Assembly: GCF_000527695.1 (NCBI RefSeq)
Contig: NZ_ATSX01000001.1
Coordinates: 558,001 to 622,000, forward strand
DNA: 64,000 bases
Reading direction: 5' to 3'
Source: Commensalibacter papalotli (ex Servin-Garciduenas et al. 2014)
GTDB lineage: Bacteria; Pseudomonadota; Alphaproteobacteria; Acetobacterales; Acetobacteraceae
The position numbers were made by a program, and so were the translations under genes. Every line of letters begins with the position of its first letter. The stretch's first letter is position 1. The notes under the pieces were generated by a model that saw only the letters and a list, made by a program, of their open reading frames with translations, had not been told where the DNA came from and made no database searches. This document shows positions 46,117 through 57,363 of this stretch, piece after piece.

Positions 46117-48228
46117 TTAAATTTGATTAGATTGTTTAGAATGAATCGTTAAAAGAGCAAACGCTTGAATAAAAGCAGCCTCTTTAAGGGAATCGTATCG
46201 TCCCGCCGATCCTCCATGCCCAGTATCCATATTAATTTTTAAGAGTAATGGAGCATCAGAGAGATTATGCTCTCTTAATTTAGCAATCCACTTTGCAGGT
46301 TCCCAGTAGGTTACCCTTGGATCAGTTAACCCACCAATAGCTAATATTGCAGGATAGTCTTGTTTCTTTATGTTATCATAAGGAGAGTAACTGGCAATAT
46401 ATTTATATGCTTGTTCGTCTTTAATGGGATTACCCCATTCTGGCCACTCTGGAGGGGTTAAGGGTAGAGATGTATCAGACATGGTGTTTAACACGTCTAC
46501 AAAAGGAACCACGGCCACGATCGCGGCAAATAGATCTGGACGCTCATTGGCAATATAACCCATTATCATTCCTCCAGCAGACCTGCCATCAGCAACAATA
46601 TAGCCAGCTTGTGTATAGTTTTGTTCAATTAAATAATCAGCACAACATATAAAATCAGTAAAACTGTTTATTTTATTAAATTTGCGCCCTTCTAAGAACC
46701 AATTCCAACCTTTTTCAGAGCCACCGCGCACGTGAGCAATCGCATAAATCCATCCTTGATCCATATAATTTAGTGCATTATTCGAAAAAGTTGGATCAAT
46801 AGCATAACCATAAGAGCCATACCCATAGAGTAAAACTGGTGTTCTACCTTCTAATTTTATATTTTTACGATATGTAAGTGTTATGGGAATTTTTACACCA
46901 TCTGAAGCCGTCGCCCACAAACGTTTAGTTTTATAGTCTTTAGGATTATGACCAGAGGGGATTTCTTGAAGCTTAAGTGTTTTTTGTTCCCCTGTGCGCA
47001 TATTATAGTGATACCAATGTCGTGGAGTAGTAGGGGATTGATAGCTGTAACGCAACCATTCGGATTGATTCGTTAAAGTTTTATCTATGGATAAAGTGAA
47101 AGCTTCTTCAGTGCCTAATACTGGGGTTTCTTCGCCTTCTTTATTGGTAATAATAAGGCGAGTGTTAACGTCATGGCGTTCCAAACGAATAAAATAATCT
47201 TGATAGGCAATCATATTCATAAGATATATTTGAGGATCATGTTCTACCCATGATTGCCAATAGTCAGAAGATAAGTTCGCTTGTGATAAATTTTGTGTGT
47301 TGGGTATGGGAAGGCGCATCAGTTTAAAATTATCTGCTGCGTCTAGGTTAGTTTTGATAATAAAATGATGTTGCCAGTCTGTTAACTCATATTGAATACC
47401 AGATTGGCGGGGCATAACGCAAATAGGATCAGCCGTTGGCGTTTTCGCAGAAATGAGCCAAGTTTCGTTTGTATCATGATCATTAGCTGTAATAAAAATC
47501 CAGTTATTAGAGAGGCTGCGCTCTAAAGAGAGGAAAAATCCAGGATCTTTTTCTTCATAGATTAATATATCATTTCCAGAGCAAAGTTCATGACGGTAGA
47601 TTTTGGTGGGGCGACCATGTTCGTCTCTATAAATCCAGAATAGATAAACGCCGCAAGGTGAGAACGTAAATTGTCCTGCACAGAGAGAGATTGTTTGAGG
47701 TAAAAGCGTATTTGTATTTAGATCTTTGATACGAATATCCCAAATTTCAGAACCCTGGGTATCTTCTGCATAAGCAAGATGCTGATGAGTAGGGCTGTGT
47801 TCGATATAACCGACTTTGTAATAGTCTGTTTTTGTTGCTTGTAGATTAGGGTCTAGAATAAGTTGTTCGGCAGGACTATGAATAGATCTTCGGTAATAGG
47901 TTTTATATTCGTTTCCTTCTTCATAGTGAGAAAGATAAATCCAATCGCCATCTTCTAATTCTGGGCTATTATCTTTGGCAACAATACGATTTTTCATAGA
48001 TTGAAAGAGGTTTTCTTGCAAAGGTTTGGTTTGTGCAAGATAGTTTTCTGTAAAGTTGTTTTCTTGTATTAAATAGGTTTCTATTTCTTTCTTAAGATAT
48101 TTTGGATTATGTAACACTTCTTGCCAATTTTCATCCTTGAGCCAAGCATATGCATCTGTGCGTTGATATCCAAGTTGTTCGATCTGCTTGATTTTCTTTG
48201 ATGTTATTGGGGGCAAGAGTGATGTCAT
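46117..48228 (-). CDS. ptrB: Oligopeptidase B (prolyl oligopeptidase family serine peptidase)
   Basis: The enzyme cuts short peptides after Lys or Arg in the cytoplasm. The 703-residue protein has an N-terminal beta-propeller (about 70-410) and a C-terminal alpha/beta hydrolase domain: LYGYGSYGYAIDPTF, then the nucleophile Ser in GRSAGGMIMG (about residue 554) and a C-terminal His in DTGHGGSAGRY. AHVRGGSEKGWNW is typical of the S9A group. No signal peptide. The first gene of a two-gene run with the AI-2E family transporter. Confidence 0.93.
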   Translation of the reverse strand: MTSLLPPITSKKIKQIEQLGYQRTDAYAWLKDENWQEVLHNPKYLKKEIETYLIQENNFTENYLAQTKPLQENLFQSMKNRIVAKDNSPELEDGDWIYLSHYEEGNEYKTYYRRSIHSPAEQLILDPNLQATKTDYYKVGYIEHSPTHQHLAYAEDTQGSEIWDIRIKDLNTNTLLPQTISLCAGQFTFSPCGVYLFWIYRDEHGRPTKIYRHELCSGNDILIYEEKDPGFFLSLERSLSNNWIFITANDHDTNETWLISAKTPTADPICVMPRQSGIQYELTDWQHHFIIKTNLDAADNFKLMRLPIPNTQNLSQANLSSDYWQSWVEHDPQIYLMNMIAYQDYFIRLERHDVNTRLIITNKEGEETPVLGTEEAFTLSIDKTLTNQSEWLRYSYQSPTTPRHWYHYNMRTGEQKTLKLQEIPSGHNPKDYKTKRLWATASDGVKIPITLTYRKNIKLEGRTPVLLYGYGSYGYAIDPTFSNNALNYMDQGWIYAIAHVRGGSEKGWNWFLEGRKFNKINSFTDFICCADYLIEQNYTQAGYIVADGRSAGGMIMGYIANERPDLFAAIVAVVPFVDVLNTMSDTSLPLTPPEWPEWGNPIKDEQAYKYIASYSPYDNIKKQDYPAILAIGGLTDPRVTYWEPAKWIAKLREHNLSDAPLLLKINMDTGHGGSAGRYDSLKEAAFIQAFALLTIHSKQSNQI

Positions 48229-48411
48229 AAGAGGGGTTAATCCTTCAATAAATATAAATAAAATGATGTGAGAATAAAGATATTTAACTTTGTGTTCTTT
48301 ATACTAGGATAATCCTTAATTGAAAATAAAACTATAATGATAAAGTGTAAGAAAATTGGTTAAAAAATTATATTTTTTGTTGTAAGTTGTATAGTTCTAT
48401 TGTTGTTTTTT
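48229..48411. other. Intergenic region between ptrB and decayed genes
   Basis: This AT-rich stretch holds the divergent promoter region of ptrB. No gene is visible. Confidence 0.35.
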
Positions 48412-48785
48412 ATGCCTACTTTATTAGAAGAACTATTATATTCTTCAATAAAATCAAAATGTAAAAACCAAGAAAGCTGTATGATGCGTTTGCACGAAAT
48501 AACGCCATTTGAATGGGATAAAGCTTATTTTTTGAAAGTAAAAGTTCATATTATATAAATATTGATAAGATCATAGGGGATTAACCTAGAGTAAAACAAG
48601 ATGTTTTAACGATATTAGTTGTCTTTACTAAAAAAGATAAAATCGTAAATGAAGACATTTTTGAAGTTATTTGTAGTGACTATTATCATATAGGTTTGCT
48701 TCTTTTCTTTCAATTTTCTCCGCGTAAAACTGTGGATATCAATTTCTTTTTAAGTAAAGAGAAACTGAAAAAGTATAATTATTAA
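48412..48785 (+). pseudogene. Decayed small gene (FEWDKAYF-type hypothetical)
   Basis: A frame starting at 48412 reads ITPFEWDKAYF and stops early; after a shift and one in-frame stop the coding continues (VLTILVVFTKKDKIVNEDIF, ending KKYNY). Together this would be a protein of about 120 residues. The FEWDKxY pattern occurs in small secreted or immunity-type hypotheticals; I cannot name it. It is not intact. Confidence 0.5.
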
Positions 48786-48833
48786 AGAAATCTTGACAAT
48801 CTTGGTAATTCAGTAAATGTTTTATATTATGAA

Positions 48834-48989
48834 ATGACACCACAAAACGATTAATTGTGGGCAAATTGTCAAACTTTTTATCTTCGTGCAGCTGGCAGTA
48901 GAGTAGAAGAAATGCAGTGTGTGCTCGGTTTAACCAATTTAAATCAGGTTGTTTTATTTAATTCCAAGGTACATAAACAACTGAAATAG
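48834..48989 (+). pseudogene. Possible gene remnant
   Basis: A short frame (NCQTFYLRAAGSRVEEMQ onward) with protein-like composition, broken by a stop near its start. Family not recognised. It could be part of a decayed polysaccharide gene upstream of glf. Confidence 0.3.
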
Positions 48990-49085
48990 AATTTAGTTTA
49001 TAGATAGAGTAATTTTGTAATGATTAGTATGCTAAAATTCTAATATTTGTTATAAGAAAAAAATTGGCACTTTGTAGAGAGTTAA

Positions 49086-50249
<1,164 letters not shown>

Positions 50250-50296
50250 TTATGATTTTTAAAAAAATGAACTTATTATCAAAGCTTTCAAAAGCT

Positions 50297-50318
50297 ATAT
50301 AGTTTTATTAAACTATAT
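50297..50318 (+). terminator. Hairpin after glf
   Basis: A perfect 9-bp stem (50297-50305 with 50310-50318) with a 4-base loop lies 47 bases after the glf stop. It is AT-only apart from two G-C pairs and no T run follows. Confidence 0.3.
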
Positions 50319-50319
50319 G

Positions 50320-50780
50320 ATTACTCTTCAAATCCAACTTGGGGAGTAGTCAATGCTGCAGCAACAATTTTTGATATTCGCTCAAAAGTGCCGTATCACT
50401 GCTAAGTTTTAATGAGCACCGTAGAAAAACTTATATGAGTGCATTTGAAAAGTTTAAAGGTGAATTTGATTGGCTTGTATATTTAGATGTGGCTGTTCCA
50501 AATGGCGATGATGTTATATCAATCCGCATCAATTTGCAGTGTTGTGGCAAGAGCTATACAAAGATGAACCGTAGCAGCACAAGATTAGTCCGTTGCTGTT
50601 AAAAAGGATTACGCCTTTCTTAGTAAAGAACATTATATTGAACAATTAAACAGTAGAAAGGATATACATATATCTAATACTGGGATAGGTTTGTTTAATG
50701 CTTGTAATACAAGTGATCTTTATGAGCTAATAAAATTGAAGCGAATTAATGCTTTGTATGCTTATATTTATAAAATATAA
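50320..50780 (+). pseudogene. Decayed glycosyltransferase (GT2/GT92-like)
   Basis: Out-of-frame pieces read GVVNAAATIFDIRSKVPYHC, then SFNEHRRKTYMSAFEKFKGE followed by FDWLVYLDVAVPNGDD (the position where the family has its Asp-rich donor site), then FLSKEHYIEQLNSRKDIHIS. Stops and shifts separate them. This looks like a family-92 or related glycosyltransferase following glf, now broken. Confidence 0.6.
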
Positions 50781-50858
50781 CATTGAACGTCACTTGAAAT
50801 TATAGAAAAAATCAAAGAAGTTAAGTTAAATCAAAACAAGTTAAAAGAACGAGATGTA

Positions 50859-51506
50859 ATGTCGGAAAAAAATGCAATTCATGAAAACAAAGAAGACTCA
50901 AACCAAGCTTTTACTCCTACTAAGATAGAAAAGGTTTCAATTTATCAAGTCGATACATTTTTTTTAACTAAAGTCGTTGTTGATAAAAAGAATGGTAGGC
51001 TAGCTCATACCAGTTTGCATGATGGTTATGAGGATGTATTACCAGTAACATTTTTCACTATTGATAGCAAACCAGAGTATATTTTCTTAATTGTTTTAAA
51101 TAATTTTATGCCTATCTATCAAGCTGGAGAAATAAGAGCTTCTAAAATTCTTGCATATAAAAAGGTAAAAATGGAGTCTGACGTTTTTGCACTACAAAAC
51201 CCTCTTACTCTAAAAATTGTTACGTTTAAAGAAATAGCTGGTGATGACTTAATAGCGTACACAGAGTGTGATCGTGACTGGACTTTACAATGGGAAAGTT
51301 TGCAAATAATAAGTATTATGGATGTAATGGATGGGATATTGTTCGATATTGCTCAAGTAATTGTTGATTCTGATTCCAAAAAATCTGAAAACAGTGCATT
51401 AGACGCGGATTTATATGCAGACGCTTTTCTAGCGGGATTATCTACTCTTGACAGCGATCAGGCAAAACGTTTTTATATAGAAAACAATATTATAATATAC
51501 CCATAG
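50859..51506 (+). CDS. Hypothetical protein downstream of glf
   Basis: I do not recognise this 215-residue protein. It is soluble, begins with a polar, acidic N-terminus and contains a beta-rich region (IEKVSIYQVDTFFLTKVVV), a hydrophobic strand (EYIFLIVLNNFMPIY), and a helical C-terminus (DADLYADAFLAGLSTLDSD). There is no signal peptide, membrane segment or catalytic motif. The same frame is open upstream as a Lys/Glu-rich helical stretch to about 50780, so it may be the 3' end of a longer, broken gene. Its conserved-looking reading frame in a decaying region is the only hint that it is real. Confidence 0.45.
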   Translation: MSEKNAIHENKEDSNQAFTPTKIEKVSIYQVDTFFLTKVVVDKKNGRLAHTSLHDGYEDVLPVTFFTIDSKPEYIFLIVLNNFMPIYQAGEIRASKILAYKKVKMESDVFALQNPLTLKIVTFKEIAGDDLIAYTECDRDWTLQWESLQIISIMDVMDGILFDIAQVIVDSDSKKSENSALDADLYADAFLAGLSTLDSDQAKRFYIENNIIIYP

Positions 51507-51908
51507 CTCCAAAAAGATCAAACATTGAGTTTATAAAATGATGCATAATAATGATAAAAAAATTGCTGTGGTTTTTTAAAGATGGGGCTTTGGATTTGCC
51601 ACCTTAGATTGCTTGATATACTTTAGTTATATAAGAGAAAAATTCTGAATGAATAAAAGAAGTCATAGATATTGCTTCATTATTTTTAAATCAGAAAATG
51701 TAAAGTCCCATATAGGGTTTATTTTCAACACAGGCAAGGTTCTGTATATTTAGACACGGTAGAGAAATTTCTTAATAAATTCGAATAGATTTTGTTCATT
51801 TAACTAAAATAATATTTTCTAAATGCCACTATGATAATTACTGCCATGTTTATTAAAAATGTGTATAATTACCGATCAATAAAAATTAAAAAAGCAAGCT
51901 ATCAACAA
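51507..51908. other. AT-rich region with short protein-like fragments
   Basis: Short frames with stops (for example RWGFGFATLDCLIYF near 51580 and FQHRQGSVYLDTVEKFLNKF ending near 51790) suggest another lost gene. No intact gene, RNA or repeat is seen. Confidence 0.35.
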
Positions 51909-52781
51909 ATGACAAAAGTTAACGGTATTATTGAGTATGTACTAACCCTCTCTTGCCCAGATCGACCAGGAATTGTGTCGGTGATTTCAACAGGGTTATT
52001 TGAGGCGAAAGCAAATATCTTAGAATCTCAACAGCATGACGACCCATCAGGACGTTTTTTTATGCGGGTTGTTTTTGCTTTGCAAGATCACGATGAAACT
52101 TATGAATGGTTGCACGCGCGTATAGAGGCGTTAGCTTCTCAATTTAATATGACTTGGTCTTTACATAATCGCTCAAAACGTAGGCGTGTGATGCTGATGG
52201 TATCTAAAATGGATCATTGTTTGGTCGATTTATTATATCGTTGGCGGATAGGTGAGTTGCCGATTGATCCCGTGGCGATTGTTGCGAACTATCCAAAAGA
52301 GGAATATGCACATATAGATATGAAAGATATTCCATTTTATTATCTGCCAATTTCTAAAGACACAAAAAAAGAACAAGAGCAACAATTATGGGATATTATT
52401 AAGGAAACGCGCTCTGAGTTAGTGGTTTTAGCGCGTTATATGCAAATCTTATCTTCTGATATGGTAAAAAAACTACCTGGTCAGTGTATTAATATTCATC
52501 ACTCTTTCTTACCTGGGTTCAAGGGAGCAAAAGCTTATCATCAGGCCTTTACGCGTGGGGTAAAACTGATTGGTGCTACGGCTCATTATGTGACCGAAGA
52601 TTTAGACGAAGGCCCTATTATTGAGCAAGATGTTGAAAGGGTCAGTCATCGTGATGTGCCTGATGATTTGGTACGCAAAGGACGTGATATTGAACGTCGT
52701 GTATTGGCTAAAGCCGTTCGATATCATGTAGAAAACCGTGTCATTTTGAACGGCAGTAAAACGGTTATTTTTGCAGATTAA
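51909..52781 (+). CDS. purU: Formyltetrahydrofolate deformylase
   Basis: PurU releases formate from 10-formyl-tetrahydrofolate, balancing one-carbon units. I start it at 51909 (290 residues, normal length); an upstream frame to 51831 adds a non-conserved leader. The N-terminal ACT domain ([18 protein letters not shown]) is followed by the formyltransferase-like catalytic half with [32 protein letters not shown] (catalytic His and Gly-rich loop) and [20 protein letters not shown] with the catalytic Asp. It stands alone. Confidence 0.95.
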   Translation: MTKVNGIIEYVLTLSCPDRPGIVSVISTGLFEAKANILESQQHDDPSGRFFMRVVFALQDHDETYEWLHARIEALASQFNMTWSLHNRSKRRRVMLMVSKMDHCLVDLLYRWRIGELPIDPVAIVANYPKEEYAHIDMKDIPFYYLPISKDTKKEQEQQLWDIIKETRSELVVLARYMQILSSDMVKKLPGQCINIHHSFLPGFKGAKAYHQAFTRGVKLIGATAHYVTEDLDEGPIIEQDVERVSHRDVPDDLVRKGRDIERRVLAKAVRYHVENRVILNGSKTVIFAD

Positions 52782-52790
52782 TTAAAGTGA

Positions 52791-52836
52791 TAATGGTCAG
52801 GCATCTTTTGATTTTTGCAATAATGCCTAACCATTA
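52791..52836. terminator. Convergent-gene hairpin
   Basis: A 14-bp stem with one mismatch (52791-52804 with 52823-52836) and an 18-base loop separates the convergent purU and acyltransferase genes. It probably ends transcription from both sides. Confidence 0.5.
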
Positions 52837-52849
52837 AAATTGAACAGTT

Positions 52850-53854
52850 TCAGACTGTTAATTTCGATTTAAATTTATAAAATATTTTTGATATAGTTGT
52901 ATAAATGAACATTAAAATAAATGATGCTATAAAAGTAATTATTAAGTTAATACAAAATAAACAAATTAATTTATAATACCAAATCATATTAAAATCTTGG
53001 TCTATAAAATATAGAACAGAAGCACCAACTCCTTGCCCAGCATAGAAAAATATAGCTTTATTTCCTACGAAATTAAGAAGTGGTATTTTCTTGTTGGAGT
53101 TACAAAACATCACAAGAAAAATAGAAACCATTGAGGCTATTATATAAGGCAAGTTAGTAGGAAATTTTGAGGATTGCAGGTCAAAATCATTAGGGTGATA
53201 ATAGATCATCGTTAGAAAAATACATAATGATAGTATGGATAAGAGAGGCCAGAAAATTTTTCCTCTATACTCGTAAACATAATAACCAAATAGCATGACT
53301 GAGGTATAAAACAATAATCCGTTTACACTTGATCCCATGAAATGAAGATTGATGCTGTATAAATGATTATAATGTAAAACATAGTAAATTATTGAGATCG
53401 GGATTAAAAATAGGCTTGTTTTTCCTATGGTTTGAATAAGACCACAAGATGCTATTAGTGCCGAGCAATACATAGGAACGAACCAATAAGATCCATCAAT
53501 AACCCGCAATCTTGTAACGATTGCGCTATTTAAGGTTATTGATTCAAGAATATGTTGAAAATCAAAGTGTCCCAATATTAAATTAATAAAAATAACCACA
53601 AAGGTGAAGAAATAAATCAGTTTAAATATCTGTTTAACAGGATTAAGTCGTTGAGATAGACGAAGGGAAAATCCAGCTAAAAGAAAAAATATAGGAACAT
53701 CAAAAAATAAAGCAATATTCCTCATATAATCTGGGATATAATGTCTGCCACTCCAAAATACGGTATGAATAAAAATGATGGATATTGTTGCAATACCTCT
53801 AAAATTATCCACACTTGCGTCTCTGTTTGAATGGATAGTTTGATTTTTGGTCAT
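52850..53854 (-). CDS. Acyltransferase 3 family membrane protein
   Basis: This 334-residue protein has about ten hydrophobic helices and the family start DNFRGIATISIIFIHTVFW, with the conserved Arg and catalytic-type His. The family O-acetylates or succinylates sugars of LPS, exopolysaccharide or peptidoglycan at the inner membrane. Here it stands near the decaying glf region and in the same window as a second, broken acyltransferase (59572-60095). Target unknown. Confidence 0.85.
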   Translation of the reverse strand: MTKNQTIHSNRDASVDNFRGIATISIIFIHTVFWSGRHYIPDYMRNIALFFDVPIFFLLAGFSLRLSQRLNPVKQIFKLIYFFTFVVIFINLILGHFDFQHILESITLNSAIVTRLRVIDGSYWFVPMYCSALIASCGLIQTIGKTSLFLIPISIIYYVLHYNHLYSINLHFMGSSVNGLLFYTSVMLFGYYVYEYRGKIFWPLLSILSLCIFLTMIYYHPNDFDLQSSKFPTNLPYIIASMVSIFLVMFCNSNKKIPLLNFVGNKAIFFYAGQGVGASVLYFIDQDFNMIWYYKLICLFCINLIITFIASFILMFIYTTISKIFYKFKSKLTV

Positions 53855-53969
53855 ATTTTTTAAAAGCTTCGTTATCAGGTAAGTAAAACTCTTTTCTATT
53901 ATTGTATGAATAGGAAAGATAAAGTGAGTGCTATATTTGGTTAGTTTTGCATAGAAGTTAGAGTTTATA

Positions 53970-54818
53970 TCAAGGAAATAATTTTCCTCTTAACCCGATT
54001 TTTAACATTTGTGCATTGGCTGATTTAGCAGAAATAACACCCAAACGTAAAAATAAATCGATTAAAACGAGATTAATATTAAACTTAAAATCATTAGTAT
54101 CGCAAACACGCCTATAAACATCTTCAATTTTCATTAACTCAAATCCGACAACTTCTCCGTCATTGGGTGTGGGTATGAAATCTTGCGGTAGCCATAAATC
54201 ATAACAATATAAGACATCTCGACGCAAACCTTCAGGGCGAATCATGCTGTAGGTTACCATGCTAGTATATTGAGCCTGAATAATTAGCTGATGAGGAATA
54301 TTAGCTTCTTCCTCGGCCTCTTTGGCTAAGGCACTTTGATGAGTATGTCCTGCAGGAATACCTCCAGCAACGATATGATCAAGTTTGCCTGGATCAAGAC
54401 GCTTATGTGGGGATCGTTTAGCAACCCATAGGTAGGTATCATCTCCATCCTTGACCAGGCCATTCAGATGAACGCCTGTGCCGATAAAACCCAAAGAGGG
54501 TAAAACAGCACGATCAATTTGTCCGATGGGCTTTGCATGAGGAGAAGGATAAACGTCAAACAATTCATGCATAGTTTGAACAAGCTTATCTTGAATTATT
54601 TTTTGACCCAAAGATTCTAAACTTATTGTAGGGGGTAGAGTGTTAATTTGATCATCAGCTTTAAAGATACCATACTGATATAGGGTGTTTATAAACTCTG
54701 GTTTAACCCATCCTATAATTTGATCATTTGCTCTGAAAGGTAGAAAATCTTTGTGTAAATGTGCAGTATTACACTTTTCTATATAGTTTAATAATGTTTT
54801 AAAATCAGTGGCTTGCAT
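53970..54818 (-). CDS. Nudix hydrolase with DUF4743-like N-terminal domain
   Basis: The 282-residue protein has an N-terminal DUF4743-like region (about 1-120) and a Nudix domain. The Nudix box around residue 150 reads GGIPAGHTHQSALAKEAEEEAN: the catalytic Glu residues of the REUXEE part are present (KEAEEEAN), but the first conserved Glu and the final Gly differ. Fungal and plant relatives act on thiamine diphosphate analogues or other nucleoside diphosphates; the substrate here is unknown. It is divergent from the Atm1-like exporter. Confidence 0.85.
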   Translation of the reverse strand: MQATDFKTLLNYIEKCNTAHLHKDFLPFRANDQIIGWVKPEFINTLYQYGIFKADDQINTLPPTISLESLGQKIIQDKLVQTMHELFDVYPSPHAKPIGQIDRAVLPSLGFIGTGVHLNGLVKDGDDTYLWVAKRSPHKRLDPGKLDHIVAGGIPAGHTHQSALAKEAEEEANIPHQLIIQAQYTSMVTYSMIRPEGLRRDVLYCYDLWLPQDFIPTPNDGEVVGFELMKIEDVYRRVCDTNDFKFNINLVLIDLFLRLGVISAKSANAQMLKIGLRGKLFP

Positions 54819-54942
54819 TAATAACCTTTGTTATTACATGAACTGTAATGATTTAAATAATTTACAAGAAAGACGTTATTGTCTGTATTTAAATTTTATA
54901 TTCTTCTAGTATATATTTTTTTACAACAATTAATAATTGAAT

Positions 54943-56769
54943 ATGTCAAGATACTCTAAATTCCTTTTTTCTGCCAAAGATAGTAATCGATCAGGCTGGT
55001 CAACTTTGCTTGAGCTTTTATCTTATCTGTGGCCAAAGCATCAACCCATGATGCGTTTACAGTTGGTTTTTGCAACTCTTTTAATGGTTATTGCCAAAGT
55101 ATCTGCTTTGGGTATCCCGTATCTTTACAGTAAAGTTGTCGATGTTTTGTCTAAAACAGATGGGCAAAATTTAATTTATATCCCTTTATGGCTTATTTTA
55201 GGGTATGGGCTTATTCGAATTATATCTAGTCTATGCTCTGAACTCAAAGATACAGTGTTTGCCCCTTTGCGTTTTCGGGTAATGCGCACCATTACACTCA
55301 GATGTTTTGAGCATATGCATAACCTTTCATTAAAGTTCCATTTAAACCGTCATACAGGTGCTATTACCCGAGCAATCGAACGTGGAAGTGAAGGGGTAGA
55401 GACTATTTTAAGAGTGGGGGTGTTTAGTATTGTCCCGACCTTAATCGAAGCTCTGATGGTTTTAATTGTTATCGCAAATTTATATGATTGGCGATATACA
55501 ACGTTAGTTTGCATTGCTATTGCAGCTTATTTTTTATTCACAATTTTATTTACATCTTGGCGTATTCAAATTCGTCGACAAATGAATGAAATTAATAACG
55601 AGGCTAATAACCGTGCTTTGGATAGTTTACTAAATTATGAAACTGTAAAATATTTTGGTAATGAAGCACATGAGATCAAACGTTATGACGAATCTCTTGC
55701 ACGTTATGAAAAAGCTTCAATCACAACACAAATGACTTTAAATGGTCTCAATTTTGGACAGTCATTTATTATTGCAACGGCGCTTACCTCTGTGATGATC
55801 CTTGCTGCCCATGATATCGTGCAAGGTAAGTTTTCTGTTGGTAAATTTGTGCTGATTAATACTTATTTAATGCAATTATATCAACCATTAAATTTCCTTG
55901 GAAGTGTGTATTCAAACCTCAGAAAATCGATTGTAGATTTGGAAAATATGTTTTCTTTGTTATCTCAAGATTCTGAAGTCGATAATCGAGAGCATACTCA
56001 GCATTTACCAGCCAATTTATCCGAGGCTGGGCCTGCTAGTATCAAGTTTCGTGATGTTTATTTTGGTTATGATGAAGATCGAGAAATATTACACGGTATA
56101 AGCTTTGATGCCAAACCAGGGAATCAGGTAGCAATTGTAGGACCAACCGGGGCAGGAAAATCAACAATTAGCCGTTTGCTTTTTAGGTTTTATGATGTGA
56201 ATTCTGGCTCTGTGATGATTGATGGTCAAGATATTCGTGAGTATACGCAGTCTAATTTAAGGGCTGCAATTGGCGTTGTACCACAAGATACAGTCCTCTT
56301 TAATGATACAATTGAATATAATATTGCTTATGGTCGTCTTGGATGCAGTAAAGAAGAAATAGAACATGCTGCAAAATTAGCACAAATTCATAATTTTATT
56401 CAAAGTTTACCTGATGGATATCAGAGTTACGTTGGAGAGCGTGGATTAAAGCTATCTGGGGGGGAGAAGCAGCGTATAGCGATTGCCCGAGCTATTTTAA
56501 AGAATCCTCGTATTTTAATCTTGGATGAAGCAACAAGCGCATTAGATAGTCGCACAGAGCAAGAAATACAGCAGGCTTTGGATAGTGTTGCCAAAGGAAG
56601 GACCGTCGTGACTATTGCGCACCGTTTATCTACAATAGTTCACTCTGATTTAATCCTGGTTATGATAGATGGTAAAATAAAGGAGCAGGGAACGCATGAA
56701 TTCTTACTTGCAAAAAATGGTTTTTATGCCAGTATGTGGGCAATTCAAGCAAAACAATCTGATGAATGA
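54943..56769 (+). CDS. Atm1-like ABC transporter (half-transporter with fused ATPase)
   Basis: This 608-residue exporter has six membrane helices in its N-terminal half and an ATPase domain in its C-terminal half: Walker A GPTGAGKST (about 400), signature LSGGEKQR, Walker B ILILDEATSAL, H-loop TIAHRLST. The N-terminal sequence (LSYLWPKHQPMMRLQLVFAT and DTVFAPLRFRVMRTI) matches the Atm1/ABCB7/HMT1 group, which exports glutathione-linked sulfur or metal species. I start it at the ATG at 54943; a TTG two codons earlier is also in frame. It functions as a homodimer. Confidence 0.92.
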   Translation: MSRYSKFLFSAKDSNRSGWSTLLELLSYLWPKHQPMMRLQLVFATLLMVIAKVSALGIPYLYSKVVDVLSKTDGQNLIYIPLWLILGYGLIRIISSLCSELKDTVFAPLRFRVMRTITLRCFEHMHNLSLKFHLNRHTGAITRAIERGSEGVETILRVGVFSIVPTLIEALMVLIVIANLYDWRYTTLVCIAIAAYFLFTILFTSWRIQIRRQMNEINNEANNRALDSLLNYETVKYFGNEAHEIKRYDESLARYEKASITTQMTLNGLNFGQSFIIATALTSVMILAAHDIVQGKFSVGKFVLINTYLMQLYQPLNFLGSVYSNLRKSIVDLENMFSLLSQDSEVDNREHTQHLPANLSEAGPASIKFRDVYFGYDEDREILHGISFDAKPGNQVAIVGPTGAGKSTISRLLFRFYDVNSGSVMIDGQDIREYTQSNLRAAIGVVPQDTVLFNDTIEYNIAYGRLGCSKEEIEHAAKLAQIHNFIQSLPDGYQSYVGERGLKLSGGEKQRIAIARAILKNPRILILDEATSALDSRTEQEIQQALDSVAKGRTVVTIAHRLSTIVHSDLILVMIDGKIKEQGTHEFLLAKNGFYASMWAIQAKQSDE

Positions 56770-56918
56770 TTTTATTTTATAGAATTTTTCCAGATTTTGA
56801 TGTAAATACACTTAAGACCCTTGACTAATACCGCAATTTTAGTCATTTAGAACATATTAAGTATTTGTTATTCTTGCCGAGCATTCGTGTGTCGGCTTTA
56901 TTATCTGAGGATAAACGC

Positions 56919-57221
56919 ATGTCTCGCCGTTGCCAAATTACAGGCAAAGGTGTGTTGACAGGAAATAATGTCAGTCACGCCAACAATAAAAGCCGCCGTC
57001 GTTTCTTGCCCAATTTGCAAGATTACTCTTTGTTGTCCGATATTCTAGGACAATCAATTCGTTTACGTGTAACAAACCATGGTTTGCGTACTATTGAACA
57101 TAATGGTGGTTTGGATAGCTTTTTGTTAACAACACCGAATCGCAAACTTACAGAAGAAGCAATGGTGATTAAACGCCGTATTCTTCAAGCGCGTAATAAG
57201 AAAGAAGCTGTTACAGCTTAA
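56919..57221 (+). CDS. rpmB: Ribosomal protein bL28
   Basis: The ATG at 56919 gives 100 residues, beginning [20 protein letters not shown], followed by the SRRRFLPNL segment and [15 protein letters not shown], all typical of alphaproteobacterial bL28. An AGGA site precedes this start; the longer frame adds an unrelated leader. Confidence 0.96.
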   Translation: MSRRCQITGKGVLTGNNVSHANNKSRRRFLPNLQDYSLLSDILGQSIRLRVTNHGLRTIEHNGGLDSFLLTTPNRKLTEEAMVIKRRILQARNKKEAVTA

Positions 57222-57250
57222 TTCTTTACTTAAAACTTTATAGAAAAAAG

Positions 57251-57292
57251 CCCTCTTTAATAATTATTTATTGAGAGGGTATTCTTGTTTAT
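57251..57292 (+). terminator. Terminator between rpmB and fusA
   Basis: An imperfect stem (CCCTCTTTAAT with ATTGAGAGGG, 57251-57279) is followed by a T-rich tract. Confidence 0.55.
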
Positions 57293-57363
57293 TATCGATT
57301 TGATACGAATATCTTGAATCTTATTAAAATATCGTATCTTTCATCGTTTGTGGAGGTTTTCCT

